Assembly (NCBI GenBank): GCA_023333565.1
Contig: JAJKFH010001865.1
Span: forward strand, 5,332,001-5,396,000
Source: Puffinus mauretanicus
Lineage: Eukaryota > Chordata > Aves > Procellariiformes > Procellariidae
Direction: 5' to 3'
Length of the DNA: 64,000 bases
Made by a program: the position numbers and the translations under genes. A model generated the notes under the pieces. That model saw nothing but the letters and a program-made list of their open reading frames with translations, was not told the DNA's origin and searched no databases. This document shows positions 46,201 through 58,600 of the stretch, one piece after another (within the stretch, counting starts at the first letter, position 1; every line of letters begins with the position of its first letter).

Positions 46201-49200
46201 GTGACCCTGGCAATTAAAACCCTCTTATTCTCACCTTGTGTGTGCAGGAAGTCGTTGAGATAGACTGCCAAGGGTGTCTGTCTCAGTGAAGTAATCTTTA
46301 TGCATAAGCAAAGCACTCGGCCAATGTTGCAGTGAAGTCCAAGACTTAAAATAAGGACTCCAGAATGTAGCTGCTAATTTTATCTGTTTCACACAGGGCA
46401 AAGTGGATGTTTGACTTTGCCTGTTCGCACAGTTTTTATGTAATGTTGTGTAGCCGAGACTTTCACCAGGGCTGTAGAAATAAAAATTCATTAGAGAAAG
46501 TGCACTTTTTAAGCTGTTCTGGAACTTTGGTATTGGCATGAGACAGAATTTCTGGATAGGTATGTATCTTAAACCATATACTTTTTTCTTAAGTTGCTAT
46601 TTCAGTTACCACTGGCCTTTTAGTTGTTATTTAGGAAAAGTACAGATCAAGTCTGATTTAACTTCTGGCTGTTCTTTGCAGGATGGGATTGAACCCATGT
46701 GGGAAGATGAAAAAAACAAGCGAGGAGGACGATGGCTAATTACACTAAACAAACAGCAGAGACGAAGTGACCTTGATCGCTTCTGGCTAGAGACAGTAAG
46801 TACTATGGCCTTACAAGTTGCAACTGAAGAATCTTGCATTTGTATTATTTTAACTAGTTTTTTCTTTGTGTGCCACACTAGAATTCTAACTTCCTGGCAG
46901 CACAGTGTCCTGTAAGTTTTTGACAGGCATGATTTTTCAATAGTGATGCTCAATGTAGTTGTATTCTGTTGAGTACTTTCTTATAACAGGCAGCAACAGA
47001 GGTAATTCCACAGGACAGATTAACTTTTTCCTGTGGAATGTACAGAATAGCTGTCAAGCTATTGGGAAAATAATACTTTGTCTTGAATGTGACTCCCAAA
47101 TTTAACTGTTTCAATGTAACAATTTGTTTTACAAATACTCTTATAAGTGAATGGTTTTCAGGTTTTGGTCTTGCTGAAACAAGGGAGTTTCAGATTTATT
47201 TTTGTTCTTTCTGTACTTACCTTAACACTAGGATAGGCAAGTAATAGCACAATCTTCCTGTGCACTATAAAAATGCTTTTCTCCATTGCTGTTATCTTTC
47301 TGGAATAGATTTTTTGAATGGTAAATATACTTCTGGAGATTATGTGGCTTGCAGTAAATGTGTTGTAGAAAAGGATACAACTGTACTGTCCAGGAGCTGA
47401 CTCAGGATAGCCTAAAAGAGTCTAGTGTGATCTGCATTTTAGGGGCACGGATTGCAGGCAGTACAATGCAGAACAATCTTATCAAATATTTGATCTTTCT
47501 TCCCTGCTTGTGTGAGAGGCAAGAACTATTGCACCCCTTTGAAAGGAAGAAATGGCCTTCAGGATCAAAGCAGAGGTGTCCAAAGCACCAGAGCTATTGG
47601 GATCTTTCTAGTCACTGTAATGATTTGAAGAAAGGATGATGAGCATTATACTACTAGGCAATATGACTGCACATGAGTAAATAAACGTCTTGCTGTGTGC
47701 ATTTGGCCCTAAATGCCTATATGAGTCCTTCTGACTCTGAATAATCATTACATAGGGATTGGAAATGTGTAGATAGTCTATGTAGACTTAAGGCGGGAGG
47801 GCTCTGCTTTTTGTTCAGTAGCAAGCAATGGCACAGAGCCCAAATACCCAGGTGACTGGGATATGTGCTCTAAAACAAGCCTGTCACTTCTAATTCCAAT
47901 AATTATTTGTAACCAACTTTCTCTAATAAGAATCAAAACTTCTTCCTTTATCACTCCCTTTTGGAACAAATTTTTATTATAATCTAATTATCTTTACCAT
48001 TCTTAACTGTAAACTAAACTTCATTGGAGAAGACTTTTTTCCCCTGTTGTGCAGCATTCATGAAGAATATACTTGACTGCAGTGTCTATTGAGCATGGTA
48101 GTCATCTTTGCATGTATAAGGCTGTTGATCAATATTTTGAATGTTTGTGTGTGGTTTAAACTTAAATGTTTATGGCTTTCATTACTCAGTCAATGTGTGC
48201 ATCCTGCAACTGGGTGTAACATTTAAAGTATGCATAGTTATACCTGGTTTATTCAGTAGCACACTTTGTCCTTTTTGTATTTCCTTGATGAAGTCAGCCC
48301 TTGCAGCTCTTATGGGTACTGAAAGACCTGCTTTGTTCAAAAAGTTGCAAGTGTGTTGAATTTCCAAATGTTATAAGTGATTCTGGAAAATTAATATAAT
48401 GGCAGTGTATTTAACGTACTGTGCAAGTGAAGTAAACAAGCGTCCATTTGGAGACTAATCCTGCATAAGGGATTTTTAATTCAGCATGGACTAGATAAAT
48501 CTGTCTTAACCGCAAGAAATTCTCAGTTTTATATATTTAAAAATTGCTTGTTTTACAAGTTGCAAGTTGTAGATATTTTTAAAATCACTTTCACAGTTAG
48601 CCCGTTGTACAGGGATGTGACCTGTACTCAATCTGATGTTCCTGAAGTGTACCATCTTTGCCAATTCCAAGCTTCACCATTAGAAACCTGTGGGGGAGAA
48701 TCTTGTATTACGTGGACACTTGTGGTGTTGCACTTGCGTTACATGCTGTTCAGGATGACTGATTCCCATGTTAGAGTCTGTGGGAACTCTGAAGCTTCTT
48801 GAGTGTGCTGGTAGGAAGTAGCATTTCATTAGATAGCACTTTTCATCCAAGTTGCAGTCTGATTTGCCTCTGAATTGGTATACTTCAGAATTGAAGTTGG
48901 ACCTTACATAGCTGACATCGCCCAAATAGTTCTTCACAGATTCTTCCTAGATAATGAATGTAAACACTTAAAATTTCGTATTTGTCTACCTGCATTAAAC
49001 GTACTTTAGAAAGAAGAATAAATTCCTTTAATTCTTACCTGGTTTTGGATTGGGAGGATGGGGTGGGAGGCAACACTACGTAAATGATCAACTGCGTCAG
49101 AACTTGCAGCTGCTGGGACAGGAAGAAAGATGGAAAACTCAAAATGGGAGGAAGATACCCTACTACAACTGAATTTATATTCACTTGTAACATTTGGAAC

Positions 49201-51693
49201 TTCAAGAAGATACTGCAATAAACAGGAAGAGATTGCTGTATGGCAAGTGGCTATAAACAGTAAAACGTACTATTCCTCAAAGTCCTTTGTGTACACTGAG
49301 TGTTTGCCTATGGGCCAGAATTCTGACTTTGAACTGCCACTTTTAATGGTTAATCTTTGTTTTGTAGTTGCTGTGCCTTATTGGGGAGTCATTTGATGAC
49401 TACAGTGATGATGTATGTGGTGCTGTTGTTAATGTTAGAACTAAGGGTGATAAAATAGCAATATGGACAACTGAATGTGAAAACAGGGATGCTGTTACGC
49501 ATATAGGGTAAGTAATGTGATTGGTGTCTTGAATATATGAAGTGTAACAATGCATTTAAAGCCAGCTAACTTGATAGATAATGCACTTTAGGCAAATGTA
49601 GCCTGTGCTGAGCTGTATCCCATGTTCAAGTAACTCAGTGCCAAATTATTTGCGTTATTGTGTAGTTTTTTGTATGGGCTTATGTTAGTAACTTCTTTGC
49701 ACTGCTGCACTACCTTTGCTGTAGTTTAGAAATAATGAAGAATCAAATACAAATCTTGGCAGAAGTTTTTCATTTCACAATGAGGCATTGTAATTAATAC
49801 CTGTAGATAGTGTAGATTCTGTTGCAGCATGCCAGTCTGCAAAGGTGTGGGTAGCCAGTAACAGTAGAGTATTGGTAAGATTTTTCTCAGGGAAGTGATG
49901 CTTACAAATAAGAGAAGAAAGGCATTGTAAAACTTAAGCTCACAAGAATGTCCTTATATTTGAAAAAAGCTGGTCAGTGATGTGCTGTACAGATGCTTTC
50001 CTACATTTTTGTCTGTTTAAGTGCAAATCAAACAAAATAATGCTGAGTTTCATTGACATGTGTAGCGTGTCAATAGAATGTTGTAGTCTTCATTCCAGTA
50101 AACAACAGTAGTCATCTCAGATTATCATGTGTCTGTACTATGGAAAATGCATATTGTGCTCTGCGATTGAGCAAGTATTGTTAAAGCTAGTGTATTTCTT
50201 ATGCTGTAGTATCGATGCTTCAAAATTACCTGCTGTTAAGTTTGGTCATTGTAGGCCGCTTAAATATTTTCCTTGGTTTGCCTAGGTTATCTTCCCAGCT
50301 TAGCATGTCTGCCTTAGGCCGAACTTCAACTGTCAGGCATAGTAGCTAGCTAATATTTTTCACTTATTGGGTGGCTCTCTTGACACATTCCTCATTTAGA
50401 CCTTTATGAACCTGGTGGGGTCTGCCTTATACTAACAATTTCATTATCCAATCATGTTCAGACTGGAAAGGTAAGTGTTTAACAATAGACAAATAGAACT
50501 GTGGTACACATCTTCTGCTAGTAGAGAATAACCTTATATCAAACCTAGTAGGCATCAGAGTGCGTTTTTAGAACTGTGTTAACCATTAACTAAGGAGCTA
50601 AGATGACTCCATTAGAGAACTAACTGTAAAAAAGCTAAGATTTTGCAAACTGACGGACACAATGATGAAGGTAAGTTATGTTGACTACCTGCTGTCATGT
50701 TGCCATAACTCCAAAGACAATACATCAATCTTTTATTTAACAGTTAAAATTGGGGTAGGCTATGGTCCTGTAAACTGCTCCATTATGATTAGGGTAAGTT
50801 AAAAAACCAACTTTATATAGCTTTGTTAACAATCTGCAGTTGAACAGGCTTGTTCTGTGGTTTAGTCAGAGTTTGCAGCCTAGCGCCATTAGTGGCTTGC
50901 ATCTCACCTGTACTCTATGCTAAAGAACACTGTGTGTGTGTATGTAAGGGGGGGTACTGCGGCTTCTTTCTCTTAAGTCATAAAATCCAAGCTGATTTTT
51001 CTTAAAGCTCCTGTTGGGTAGCGGCCCGTGACCAGTACTGTGACCAGCAATTCATTATGGGGATGGGGGGCCTGCTTTCTATCAACAGTTAAAGAAAAGA
51101 CAGCAAGTCTGTGCCAGAGATGTGTGTGGTGATAAAAACTGACTGTTCCAGGGAATTGCTCACTTACTTGGTTCAGGTGACTTTATCATCTCAGTAGTTC
51201 TGGAATCGTGGACCATGACTTCTTCATAGCTGTTTTGTTTCTATGTGTGGGAATATAGCTTGCTGATATTAATGATACTCACATGAATGCAGTAGAATCC
51301 CCGTGTTCTACGTTTATGTAGGCCTGTTAATTATTTTTTGGCAAGAGCTCGTCCTATTTTATATGGTAAGTCATTGTTCGTACAGAACTATAAACTGATT
51401 TTAGATGCAATAAGCTAGAAAAAACCTGTTTCAAGTCCTTTACTCATACTTCAGAAATTGTTTCTAAATAGGCAACTATTTTTGATGAAGACGTCAGCAG
51501 GTCTTAAAAGCAGGTGTCCTGTTACTAATTCCTTCCTAAGGGCTTTGCTTAAACTGTTGTTCTGTTTCTTTTCTCCAGGCGAGTATACAAGGAAAGATTA
51601 GGACTTCCTCCAAAGATAGTGATTGGTTATCAGTCCCATGCAGACACAGCTACTAAGAGCGGCTCCACCACTAAAAATAGGTTTGTTGTTTAA
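31271..51693 (+). CDS. EIF4E: EIF4E, eukaryotic translation initiation factor 4E (complete)
   Basis: Joined CDS: 31271-31288, 40242-40348, 42549-42644, 44695-44758, 46682-46795, 49368-49507, 51579-51693. All introns are GT-AG and the phases agree, giving 217 residues, the length of mammalian eIF4E. The protein binds the m7G cap of mRNA and, through eIF4G, brings in the 40S subunit. 4E-BPs compete for the same surface. The cap is stacked between W56 and W102, with E103, W166, R112, R157 and K162 completing the pocket; all are present. The eIF4G/4E-BP face is intact (H37-P38-L39, V69, W73, L131, G139), and so is S209, the MNK phosphorylation site. Only the flexible N-terminus (about residues 7-33) differs clearly from mammals. 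The ATG has A at -3 and G at +4. Confidence 0.99.
31484..31556 (+). other. G-rich stretch with quadruplex potential
   Basis: Eight or more runs of three to six G on the sense strand within 73 bp, starting about 200 bp after the EIF4E start codon. This pattern fits G-quadruplex or R-loop formation, but structure is only inferred. Confidence 0.6.
34842..35376 (+). mobile_element. CR1 LINE, 5'-truncated, fairly young
   Basis: 535 bp ending in the CR1 signature CTTGATGATCCTAGAGGTCT, then CCAACCTTAATGATTCTATG and the ATTCTATG octamer repeat. It keeps an open frame of 147 codons (34851-35294) for the last part of CR1 ORF2, with the [33 protein letters not shown] and [16 protein letters not shown] segments in order and no frameshift. 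It cannot be active because the 5' 4 kb are missing. Insertion is in the sense direction of EIF4E. Confidence 0.95.
40242..40348 (+). CDS. EIF4E: EIF4E coding exon 2
   Basis: 107 bp: acceptor ACAG|GAAACC, donor ACAG|GTAAAT. It encodes residues 7-41 plus two bases of R42. This is the acidic flexible N-terminal tail, ending in the conserved YIKHPLQN that touches eIF4G and 4E-BPs. The tail differs from mammals, with same length but changed residues (for example [10 protein letters not shown]). Confidence 0.97.
40349..42548 (+). other. EIF4E: EIF4E intron 2
   Basis: 2.2 kb, AT-rich. No repeat or gene recognised. Confidence 0.88.
42549..42644 (+). CDS. EIF4E: EIF4E coding exon 3
   Basis: 96 bp: acceptor TTAG|ATGGGC, donor GGGC|GTAAGT. 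It encodes residues 43-73 with split codons at both ends (R42, A74). It contains W56, which stacks on the cap, and the VEDFW motif (V69, W73) of the eIF4G-binding face. Confidence 0.98.
42645..44694 (+). other. EIF4E: EIF4E intron 3
   Basis: 2.05 kb, AT-rich. No repeat or gene recognised. Confidence 0.88.
44695..44758 (+). CDS. EIF4E: EIF4E coding exon 4
   Basis: 64 bp: acceptor ATAG|TTTATA, donor TAAG|GTATGC. It encodes the last base of A74 and residues 75-95 ([20 protein letters not shown] then K). Confidence 0.98.
44759..46681 (+). other. EIF4E: EIF4E intron 4
   Basis: 1.9 kb. Two overlapping minus-strand open frames at 46020-46539 have no known domain and are treated as chance. No repeat recognised. 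Confidence 0.85.
46682..46795 (+). CDS. EIF4E: EIF4E coding exon 5
   Basis: 114 bp, 38 codons, phase 0 at both ends (acceptor GCAG|GATGGG, donor GACA|GTAAGT). It encodes residues 96-133: [20 protein letters not shown] and then the RFWLET segment. It carries W102, E103 and R112 of the cap pocket and L131 of the eIF4G face. Confidence 0.98.
46796..49367 (+). other. EIF4E: EIF4E intron 5
   Basis: 2.6 kb, AT-rich. The exon 5 frame stays open for 40 codons into it, to a stop at 46913-46915. No repeat or gene recognised. Confidence 0.85.
49368..49507 (+). CDS. EIF4E: EIF4E coding exon 6
   Basis: 140 bp: acceptor GTAG|TTGCTG, donor ATAGG|GTAAGT. It encodes residues 134-179 plus two bases of G180. 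It starts [20 protein letters not shown], followed by [20 protein letters not shown]. It carries W166, which recognises the methylated base, and R157 and K162, which hold the phosphates. Confidence 0.98.
49508..51578 (+). other. EIF4E: EIF4E intron 6
   Basis: 2.1 kb, AT-rich, with a short (GT)n run near 50931-50943. No repeat or gene recognised. Confidence 0.87.
51579..51693 (+). CDS. EIF4E: EIF4E coding exon 7 and stop
   Basis: 115 bp: acceptor CCAG|GCGAGT. It encodes the last base of G180, residues 181-217 and TAA at 51691-51693. It contains S209 in the [12 protein letters not shown] end, the MNK1/2 target. Confidence 0.98.
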
Positions 51694-52297
51694 GACGACA
51701 CCTTCTGAGTATTCTTTCATAGGAGACTGCGTCAAGCAATCGAGATTTGGGAGCTGAACCAAAGCCTCTTCAGAAGCAGAGTGGACTACATTTAAATTTG
51801 ATTTCCATCTAAGTGTTGTTAAGATTTGTGAGAAGTCTCATTCGCCTTTGTCTTGTACTTCTGTGTTCAATTTTTTCTATTTTGGCTGAAGTAACCATTA
51901 CCAATCAGAATTTTAGTACACTTCACCCCCCGAATCCATAAATGTTTTCCTGGCCCACTCTGTAATAGCTTGGTAGAAACATTACTATTACAAAAAAACC
52001 CCCATTTGTTTATCCACAGTATTCAGAAAAGAAGTTGCATTTCCGTACCTGCAGGAAATTACTCTGTTTTACATTTGCATTGTATGCAGTAACATTTTGC
52101 TGGTTTGGAAAAGAGTATGGTGCATACAGTTTTCTAGCAATTTTTTTATACAGCATCATCTTTGCTGTAACCTATGCTGATGGCTGCTAGATTAATTTAT
52201 TTGTTTTCCCTATTTGATAACATTAGTGATATTTTGATTTCAGTTGTTTTTGCTCATGTAACATTTGGTGAAGAATCTGGGAATATGACAAAGGTGG

Positions 52298-52303
52298 AAT
52301 AAA
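52298..52303 (+). terminator. Proximal poly(A) signal AATAAA
   Basis: AATAAA followed within 30 nt by GT/T-rich sequence, about 605 nt after the EIF4E stop. Confidence 0.6.
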
Positions 52304-52599
52304 CATTAATTTTGTGCATTCTTTGGTAATTTTTTGGTTTTTTGTAGTATCAAAGCTTTGCTACGGATTTATGCATTTCAGTCAAATCAGTGATCTGTTT
52401 GTGTGATTTCCTAAACATAATTGTGGATTTTTTTTAATGTAACACCATAATTTACATTCCTTACTAGAAATAGTATGTCTGTTTTTGTATCTTATGCTGT
52501 ATTTTAACACTTTGTATTACTTAGGTTATTTTGCTTTGGTTAAAATGGCTCAAGTAGAAAAGCGGTCCCATTCATATTAAGACAGTGTACAAAACTGTA

Positions 52600-52605
52600 A
52601 ATAAA
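52600..52605 (+). terminator. Distal poly(A) signal AATAAA
   Basis: AATAAA followed by TGTGT- and TTGTCTTTT-type downstream sequence, about 907 nt after the stop. Likely the main 3' end within this window. Confidence 0.7.
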
Positions 52606-52625
52606 ATGTGTACAGTGAATTGTCT

Positions 52626-55600
52626 TTTAGACAACTAGATTTGTCCTTTTATTTCTCCATCTATACAGCAAGTATTTGTACTTCTTGTGACAAGGCAGTC
52701 TCTACTGTGGCTTCTATTGTAGTGTCTTCCAAGAAAGATAAAGTCTGGAGCTATAGTCTGTTGAAACTTTTAATAAATCTATTAGATAGTACCCTAAATC
52801 AAAGTGAAATTATACTGATGTGGCTACTGTTTTTTTTGTAGTGGTTGGACTGATTGATCATGGTTTGCATTGTTTCTCTTTTGACTTTGGTTTATGCCAA
52901 CCAAGAAATTTGAGGGTACATAGAAAGCTGTCTAGTTTCAGGTAGGAACTACACTAAAAGTGCTGAGGTGAGTGATTCTACTTTAAGTATATAATTCCTA
53001 TATGAAGTACAAGTAAAGCGCACTAGAGACGTGGCTACAAAATAAAAGTATATGAGGATCTAGATAGTCTGCTGTTATGTATGTCTTACAATGAAATGAA
53101 ACTTTCATTGGCTTGAAAGTTGCTGTGGGAGCTGTAAGTTTGCTTGACTTGCAGGATTGGGGGAAAATTTTGAAGGCCATTGAGTTAACTTGTTTCGAGC
53201 ACAATGTGAGAGGCTTTCTCTTTCCACTCTAATAGAGCATGCAGCAAAATCAATGCTTTATTGGTAACTTGTTATTTTTTAGCATGTGATGTACTTTAAG
53301 ATCTTGACAGGGCTGTAGAGCCTTTCTTCAGTTAAACTTAAAGGCAGATGCTTATTGGGGTTTTGATCTTTGGGATAATTCCTTAAAGCAAGTTTAGTCA
53401 CTGTGGCAGTGAAGCTTCAGTTGAATCAGGCTTTTAAATCTGCCTAAGGCACTAAGTGTTTCTATGTGCCAAGATAGACTTGAACACTTTCTTGTACATT
53501 TTATAAGAGATGTGTGTTGTAAATAGCGTGTCAGACTATACCAAAAAGGTATTACATTAACTTCCAGATCATTCTTATGTCTGTTTAATAGAAACACTTA
53601 CAGTAGGTGTCTATATCTAATGATACTATGCCTTCAGTGTTGGTCATTAACCAGGATAGATGTTGGATGTGGAGAGAGCTATCTGGCTGTTTGTATGCTG
53701 GTTTCTGTGGATTCTGGTGTAACTGGTTGCCTGCCCTGATTCTGCAGGCATGCAAAGCAAGTCGGGTTTGTTTAATAGGACCGTTCATAGTAGAATATAG
53801 CAGTCCCTGCCTGTTTTCCAGCTTACTGCTTCAGCTAATCATCTTTCTGGTTAAAGTAAGCTTTTTAAACTAAATTTCTCTAAACTACTTCTGTTCTGTA
53901 TCATTGGCCTCAAGCTGATTAGTGTTTATAAAGGCTTTGATATTTCTGAATAAACCAGTAATGCTTGCATGCATGGGAAGGTAAAGATGAATCCGTTTCC
54001 TGAGTGGTAACATTAGATTGTCTATGTGTATGTAATTCGGGAGCACTGGGGCAAGGCCCGCTAAAATGAGTGTAATTCAGAAGTGTAGTTAGTGCTGCCC
54101 TTTTGTAAAGAGCGTTGAGATTAAACTGAGTGCTGTTGTGAGAAGTGTATATAGTACTGGCTTTGTTTAATTTCACTACAAGACTGACTGGAATATTGTT
54201 CAGGGTAGCAGCATTTTGTTCATCTAGAAAGGTGATTGATAGTTCTTTTGTATGGTCTCAGGTTTTTGAGCCTGAGCTTATTCAAGCAGCCAACTGACCT
54301 GCACTGTAATACAAAAACTTCCAGTAGATTGATTTGAGGCTCTTCACTGCTCAAATAACGATTGCTATGTTTCTAGAAGACTTGAGTGAAAATTAAATGA
54401 CATACTTTGTCAAATAGATAACCTATGCCTTTAATTCATTGCTAGAAGAAGCAAGTGACCATGAGTCTAGTTTTCTCCAACTTGCACATCACTTTGTGCT
54501 GCATACTAATGTTCTTCTGATTATAATGGTGTAGTTTGTATTCTTATACTATGGGACAAAACAGAGCTCTCTGTTCTGCGTATTAATAAAACAGCCACAG
54601 GCTCAGAAGAGGAAAAAGCAGTAAACGTTTAAATTTTGGTACAAAATATTCGGTGTCATTAAACTTCCAGCTAAACAGGTAGCCATTGTCAATGTGTGGT
54701 TTTAGTAAGTCTGAGAAGACTCAAGAATAATTGTCTGAAGCATCTATTCAGAAGTGGGTTTATATGGTACAAAACCAGCAGAGCAAGGAAAGAAAGCAGA
54801 AACTTGCTCTGTTCAAAGAGGTGTAAGAATGTGCCAAAATATAGCCTGGGAGGAAGGGGTGAAAGATGAGGAATATTTGTGAATCAACAGCTGCTAGGTG
54901 TGCTGTAAGTCTTGGGCTGTGCAATGCTTTTCATTGTCACTTTCTGTTTGTCCTGCTGCACTGTCACTGTCTTGTGTTTCAGGCTGTCTCTAGCTCAGGA
55001 AACTTAATCTTTAAATGTTACCCAAATTTTGGGAACTTGGAGTAGTAGCTTTCAGCAAAGCTTGGACTGAGCTCAAAACTTCCATCCCACCTAATGGAAT
55101 CTTTTCCTACAGAAATGCTTGGAAAAAATATTCTGGACTCCATGGGACCCTTACTAAAAGCAAAAAAGCATTGCAGTTCAGCCTAGTAAAGTGTCATGGG
55201 TCTTCCCTTTGATATATGTGACCTCCCTTGTTTCCAAGAAACTTTACTTTTGAGTCTGGGCCTGATGGTTTTAAAACTAGCTTTTTTTAAGAACATCCTG
55301 CACTGAAGTACTAAACCAAATAGTTGAGCTTAATAGCTAAACCCATAGAGCTTTCAGACTGCCTAGCACTTAACCTTTAGATGACTTTGCCCTCTTAAGA
55401 ACAGTCAATGGTTTCTGCAAATTTTTTTTGTGGGTAGGTTTTAGTTAGGTCTTACAATATATTTTTTTATGCAGAATTTGTGCCTTTTCATATTGGGCAA
55501 GAAACAGACAACTGAAAATGACATTACCAGTAAGAAAATAGTTTATACCTATTTCACTTTGAAACATTTCATACCTGTCTACCCAAACTAGACTTGGAGA

Positions 55601-58600
55601 GCAGGAGTGCAGAGCATACTAGCAAACGGGGTGGAACCAGGCCCAGTCCTGGCTATCGAATGCACCTGCTGGACCTCTCTGTTATCATTTCAAAGCTCCC
55701 AAAGCTGTTAAATCTTGAAGACTTTCCATTTTGATCTCTTTGCAGGACACTCGTCACTGTAGCTGCTTGAACGGACTTTCTGCCTTTTAGTTCTTAAGTT
55801 TTGTATTCCACCAGAACTTGTTTTCAGGCGTCCAGCTCTAGCACTCCAGCAAAGCCTTTAATAAGCACTTAAATTCCTTCCCCTGTGATAAAAACCATGG
55901 TCACTTCTGCTCTTGCATGGTGGCTGCCTGGCACTTTCCCAAAGACTATGGGATGCCCTACTAGCCTTCCTATTTTGAAATAAAGCAGGTTCTGATGTCC
56001 AGAGCTAAATGTGAATTGTGGCTGAGCACATGATTGTTATGCTTCCTAGCATTAAGTTGTTACTTTGTGTCATGCCTTAAATGTAAAAAACATCCTAGCC
56101 GAAGTCAGTCTGTTGGGATCAGTTTGCCTGCTAACCAAACATAACTCAAATTTTTTTTTTCTTCCCTGCTAGTACTGAGCCTGTGACAAGCTTAGCTGTG
56201 AATTTGTGGGGTTTATGACTGCCTGTGCTTTTCCCATCTCCATTTTTCTTCTCCATTTTTCTAAATCCTGATACTTTTCAAGCCTTATTAAAACATGTTT
56301 AATAAAGGGAAAAATACACTGAGTCTAGTCACTGCTTTTTTCGTCACAATGATACCATGGAGAATTCCAGGTGTTGCTAAACCCAGATAAAGACTATGTG
56401 TGACTTCTTTGGCATAATAATCTGGTTATGGGATTTTTATTTTTATCTCTAGCCATGTAAGTATGATAATAGTGAAAATGATACTTGAAAGCATGTGTGT
56501 GAATGTCATATATATAAAGCAAAAATGACTCATCTATTTTTTCTATTTTTTTCAAAGCAGAAAACAACTGTTTTGTTATTTCTAAAAGGTTTCTTTGGAT
56601 GACTTTCTGTAATGAATTATTGGATCTTGCTTACAATAGGTAGTTTAGACCAATATTTTTTTCCTTATGTTGTGCCTATTAATGTTGTTGAGGAATTGGA
56701 GCCAACCTCATAGGTAAGGTTTGGCATTCTTTGAAGTAAAGCTAGTTTTTGAGCCTTATCTTCCTCCATATGTACAGGGTAGTTATCCTAGTGCATCTCA
56801 CCCTGAGCCATACAAATACGCAGAAAGTATAATGGGAAATTGGAAGGTACTACTTTATTTCTGTAGCTTGAATGAAAATAAAGCTTCTGAGGAACTGAAT
56901 GTCTCAGCTTCTTGACTCTCTATGGGGTGTAGAGAAATGCAATCAAAAGTAAATAAGTAAGGTACTGCTTTGAAATGTGTGTTCACTCTTCAGCTTGGAG
57001 TTCTGTGTAGCTGGGGCTTCTGCAGCTCACCCGCAGATCAGCCTTGCTCTAAACAAAACTTAAGTAATGTGATTGCAAAAAATACTGCTGAGTGCTCTTT
57101 CCTTGTTTACCATCGTTTCCCCTGTAGGAAAGAGTAGTCTAAATATATTTGTATAGTGGTCCCAGCTAGCAGAAAATTGCAGGTGATCTCCTAATAGGAG
57201 CTCCTGTGTTCCACTTGTGCCACCCCGTTAATGTTAAACACCTGGAGACAGTGCCTTGAACTTGCAGGAGGGGTTTTAGATAGTTTATGCTATCCATTAA
57301 GGGCTTTAAGGCCAGAAAGAAACTGTCTCTGTAGGTGTATCATTGCACAGCTGTACACTTAATACTGGAGATTTTTGGGATACAAGAGCAGATGTTTGAC
57401 TCTGCTGTAAACTCATTTCACTACATGGCCTCAGTTCATCTCATGCGTTTGAAATGGGAGTGCTCCTGCGTAGTGAGGAAATGGTGACAACTGACTTCCA
57501 GAGGTGGAGATGCTGCTTCAAAGTTTCCCTGGACCTGGAAAATTCATCTGTGAATTCATTCCTGAAAGGCAAGGGAGAAATATCTGCAGGCTGCCATCTG
57601 GGGACAGATGCATTCCAGATTGGTTGCGTGAAAAAGAAAAAGCTTAAAAGGCTTCTTAAGTCTTTCTTGATCCATCAGTAGAGAGGGGTGTATCTTCCCT
57701 GTGCACACAAACTGGGGGGTGGGGGTGAGGTGGGGAAAAAGGGCAGAACTGAGATTTGATTTTCTCAGGCCATGAGGGTTGTTCAAAGGTATTTTGGGGA
57801 GAAATAAAAATTGAAGGTGAGATTCAAGCACCACAGTTTTAGCTGAAAAGCAATGTAATTTTAAGGTCAACTCCCTTTGTTGCAAGGAACAAAGTTCCTT
57901 TAACTAGTGTAAAAGTAGCCCCAAATCGTCAAATTAATGTTCTCTGAAGTTTGTGAATGTGACTTCAGGTCACATCAATTTTTCTCATTTACCTTCATTA
58001 AACTAGGGATTTACCAATGTTTTGGGGTTTTGTAATAGTGGTGCAGACTAGTCGTAAGGTGCATCACCTGTGAACTGTTTTGGGAATGTATTGCAAAAAA
58101 AAAAAACCCACCCTGCTTGGATATAGGTGACTTCTTAAGCAGCAGATGATTCTTTCACATTTGTGTGAAATGTGAAAATGATGAAAAATGAAGAATTGGC
58201 TTTTTCTAATGGTTTTGGTGCTTTTCCATGGCCATTGTTTCCCTGTATATGTGGTGCTGTTTAGACACCTCTTCGCAGCTGTGCAGCAGGGTATGCAGTG
58301 GGTCTCTCCCTGCAGTGGGAGTGGTGGTCCTTGCTGAGGGGATACCCTGGTTAAGAGACATCTCTTGCTGTGGGTGCTGTCAGTCACCTTCAGTAAGCTT
58401 CAGGATTGAGAGAGGAGGTTTTCAGTTCTACCCTCTGAGGAAATCTCCTCCAACTGTACTTGAATTACAGCGTAAAAATATGCTCCCGGTTGTGGTGCAC
58501 CTGATGTTATTGCACTAACCCTGTCACTTGCATGGTTCTTAATGCTGTATACAATCTAGGATGAGTATCCATGTGACATTCGAGGTGTTCTGCCAGAACA

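Larger units (their letters stand above)
51694..52625 (+). other. EIF4E: EIF4E 3' UTR
   Basis: About 930 nt from the stop codon to just past the second AATAAA. It is AT-rich with ATTTA motifs (for example 51787 and near 52195), in line with the AU-rich control known for mammalian EIF4E mRNA. The right end is inferred from the poly(A) signal. Confidence 0.75.

Noticed and set aside
46020..46539. Two overlapping minus-strand frames (98 and 102 codons) in EIF4E intron 4
   Set aside because: Considered as a retroelement or antisense gene, but no motif of reverse transcriptase, gag or any other family could be found.
58153..58177. Perfect 10-bp inverted repeat TTTCACATTT/AAATGTGAAA with 5-nt loop
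   Set aside because: About one such repeat is expected by chance in a window of this size, and nothing nearby suggests a function.
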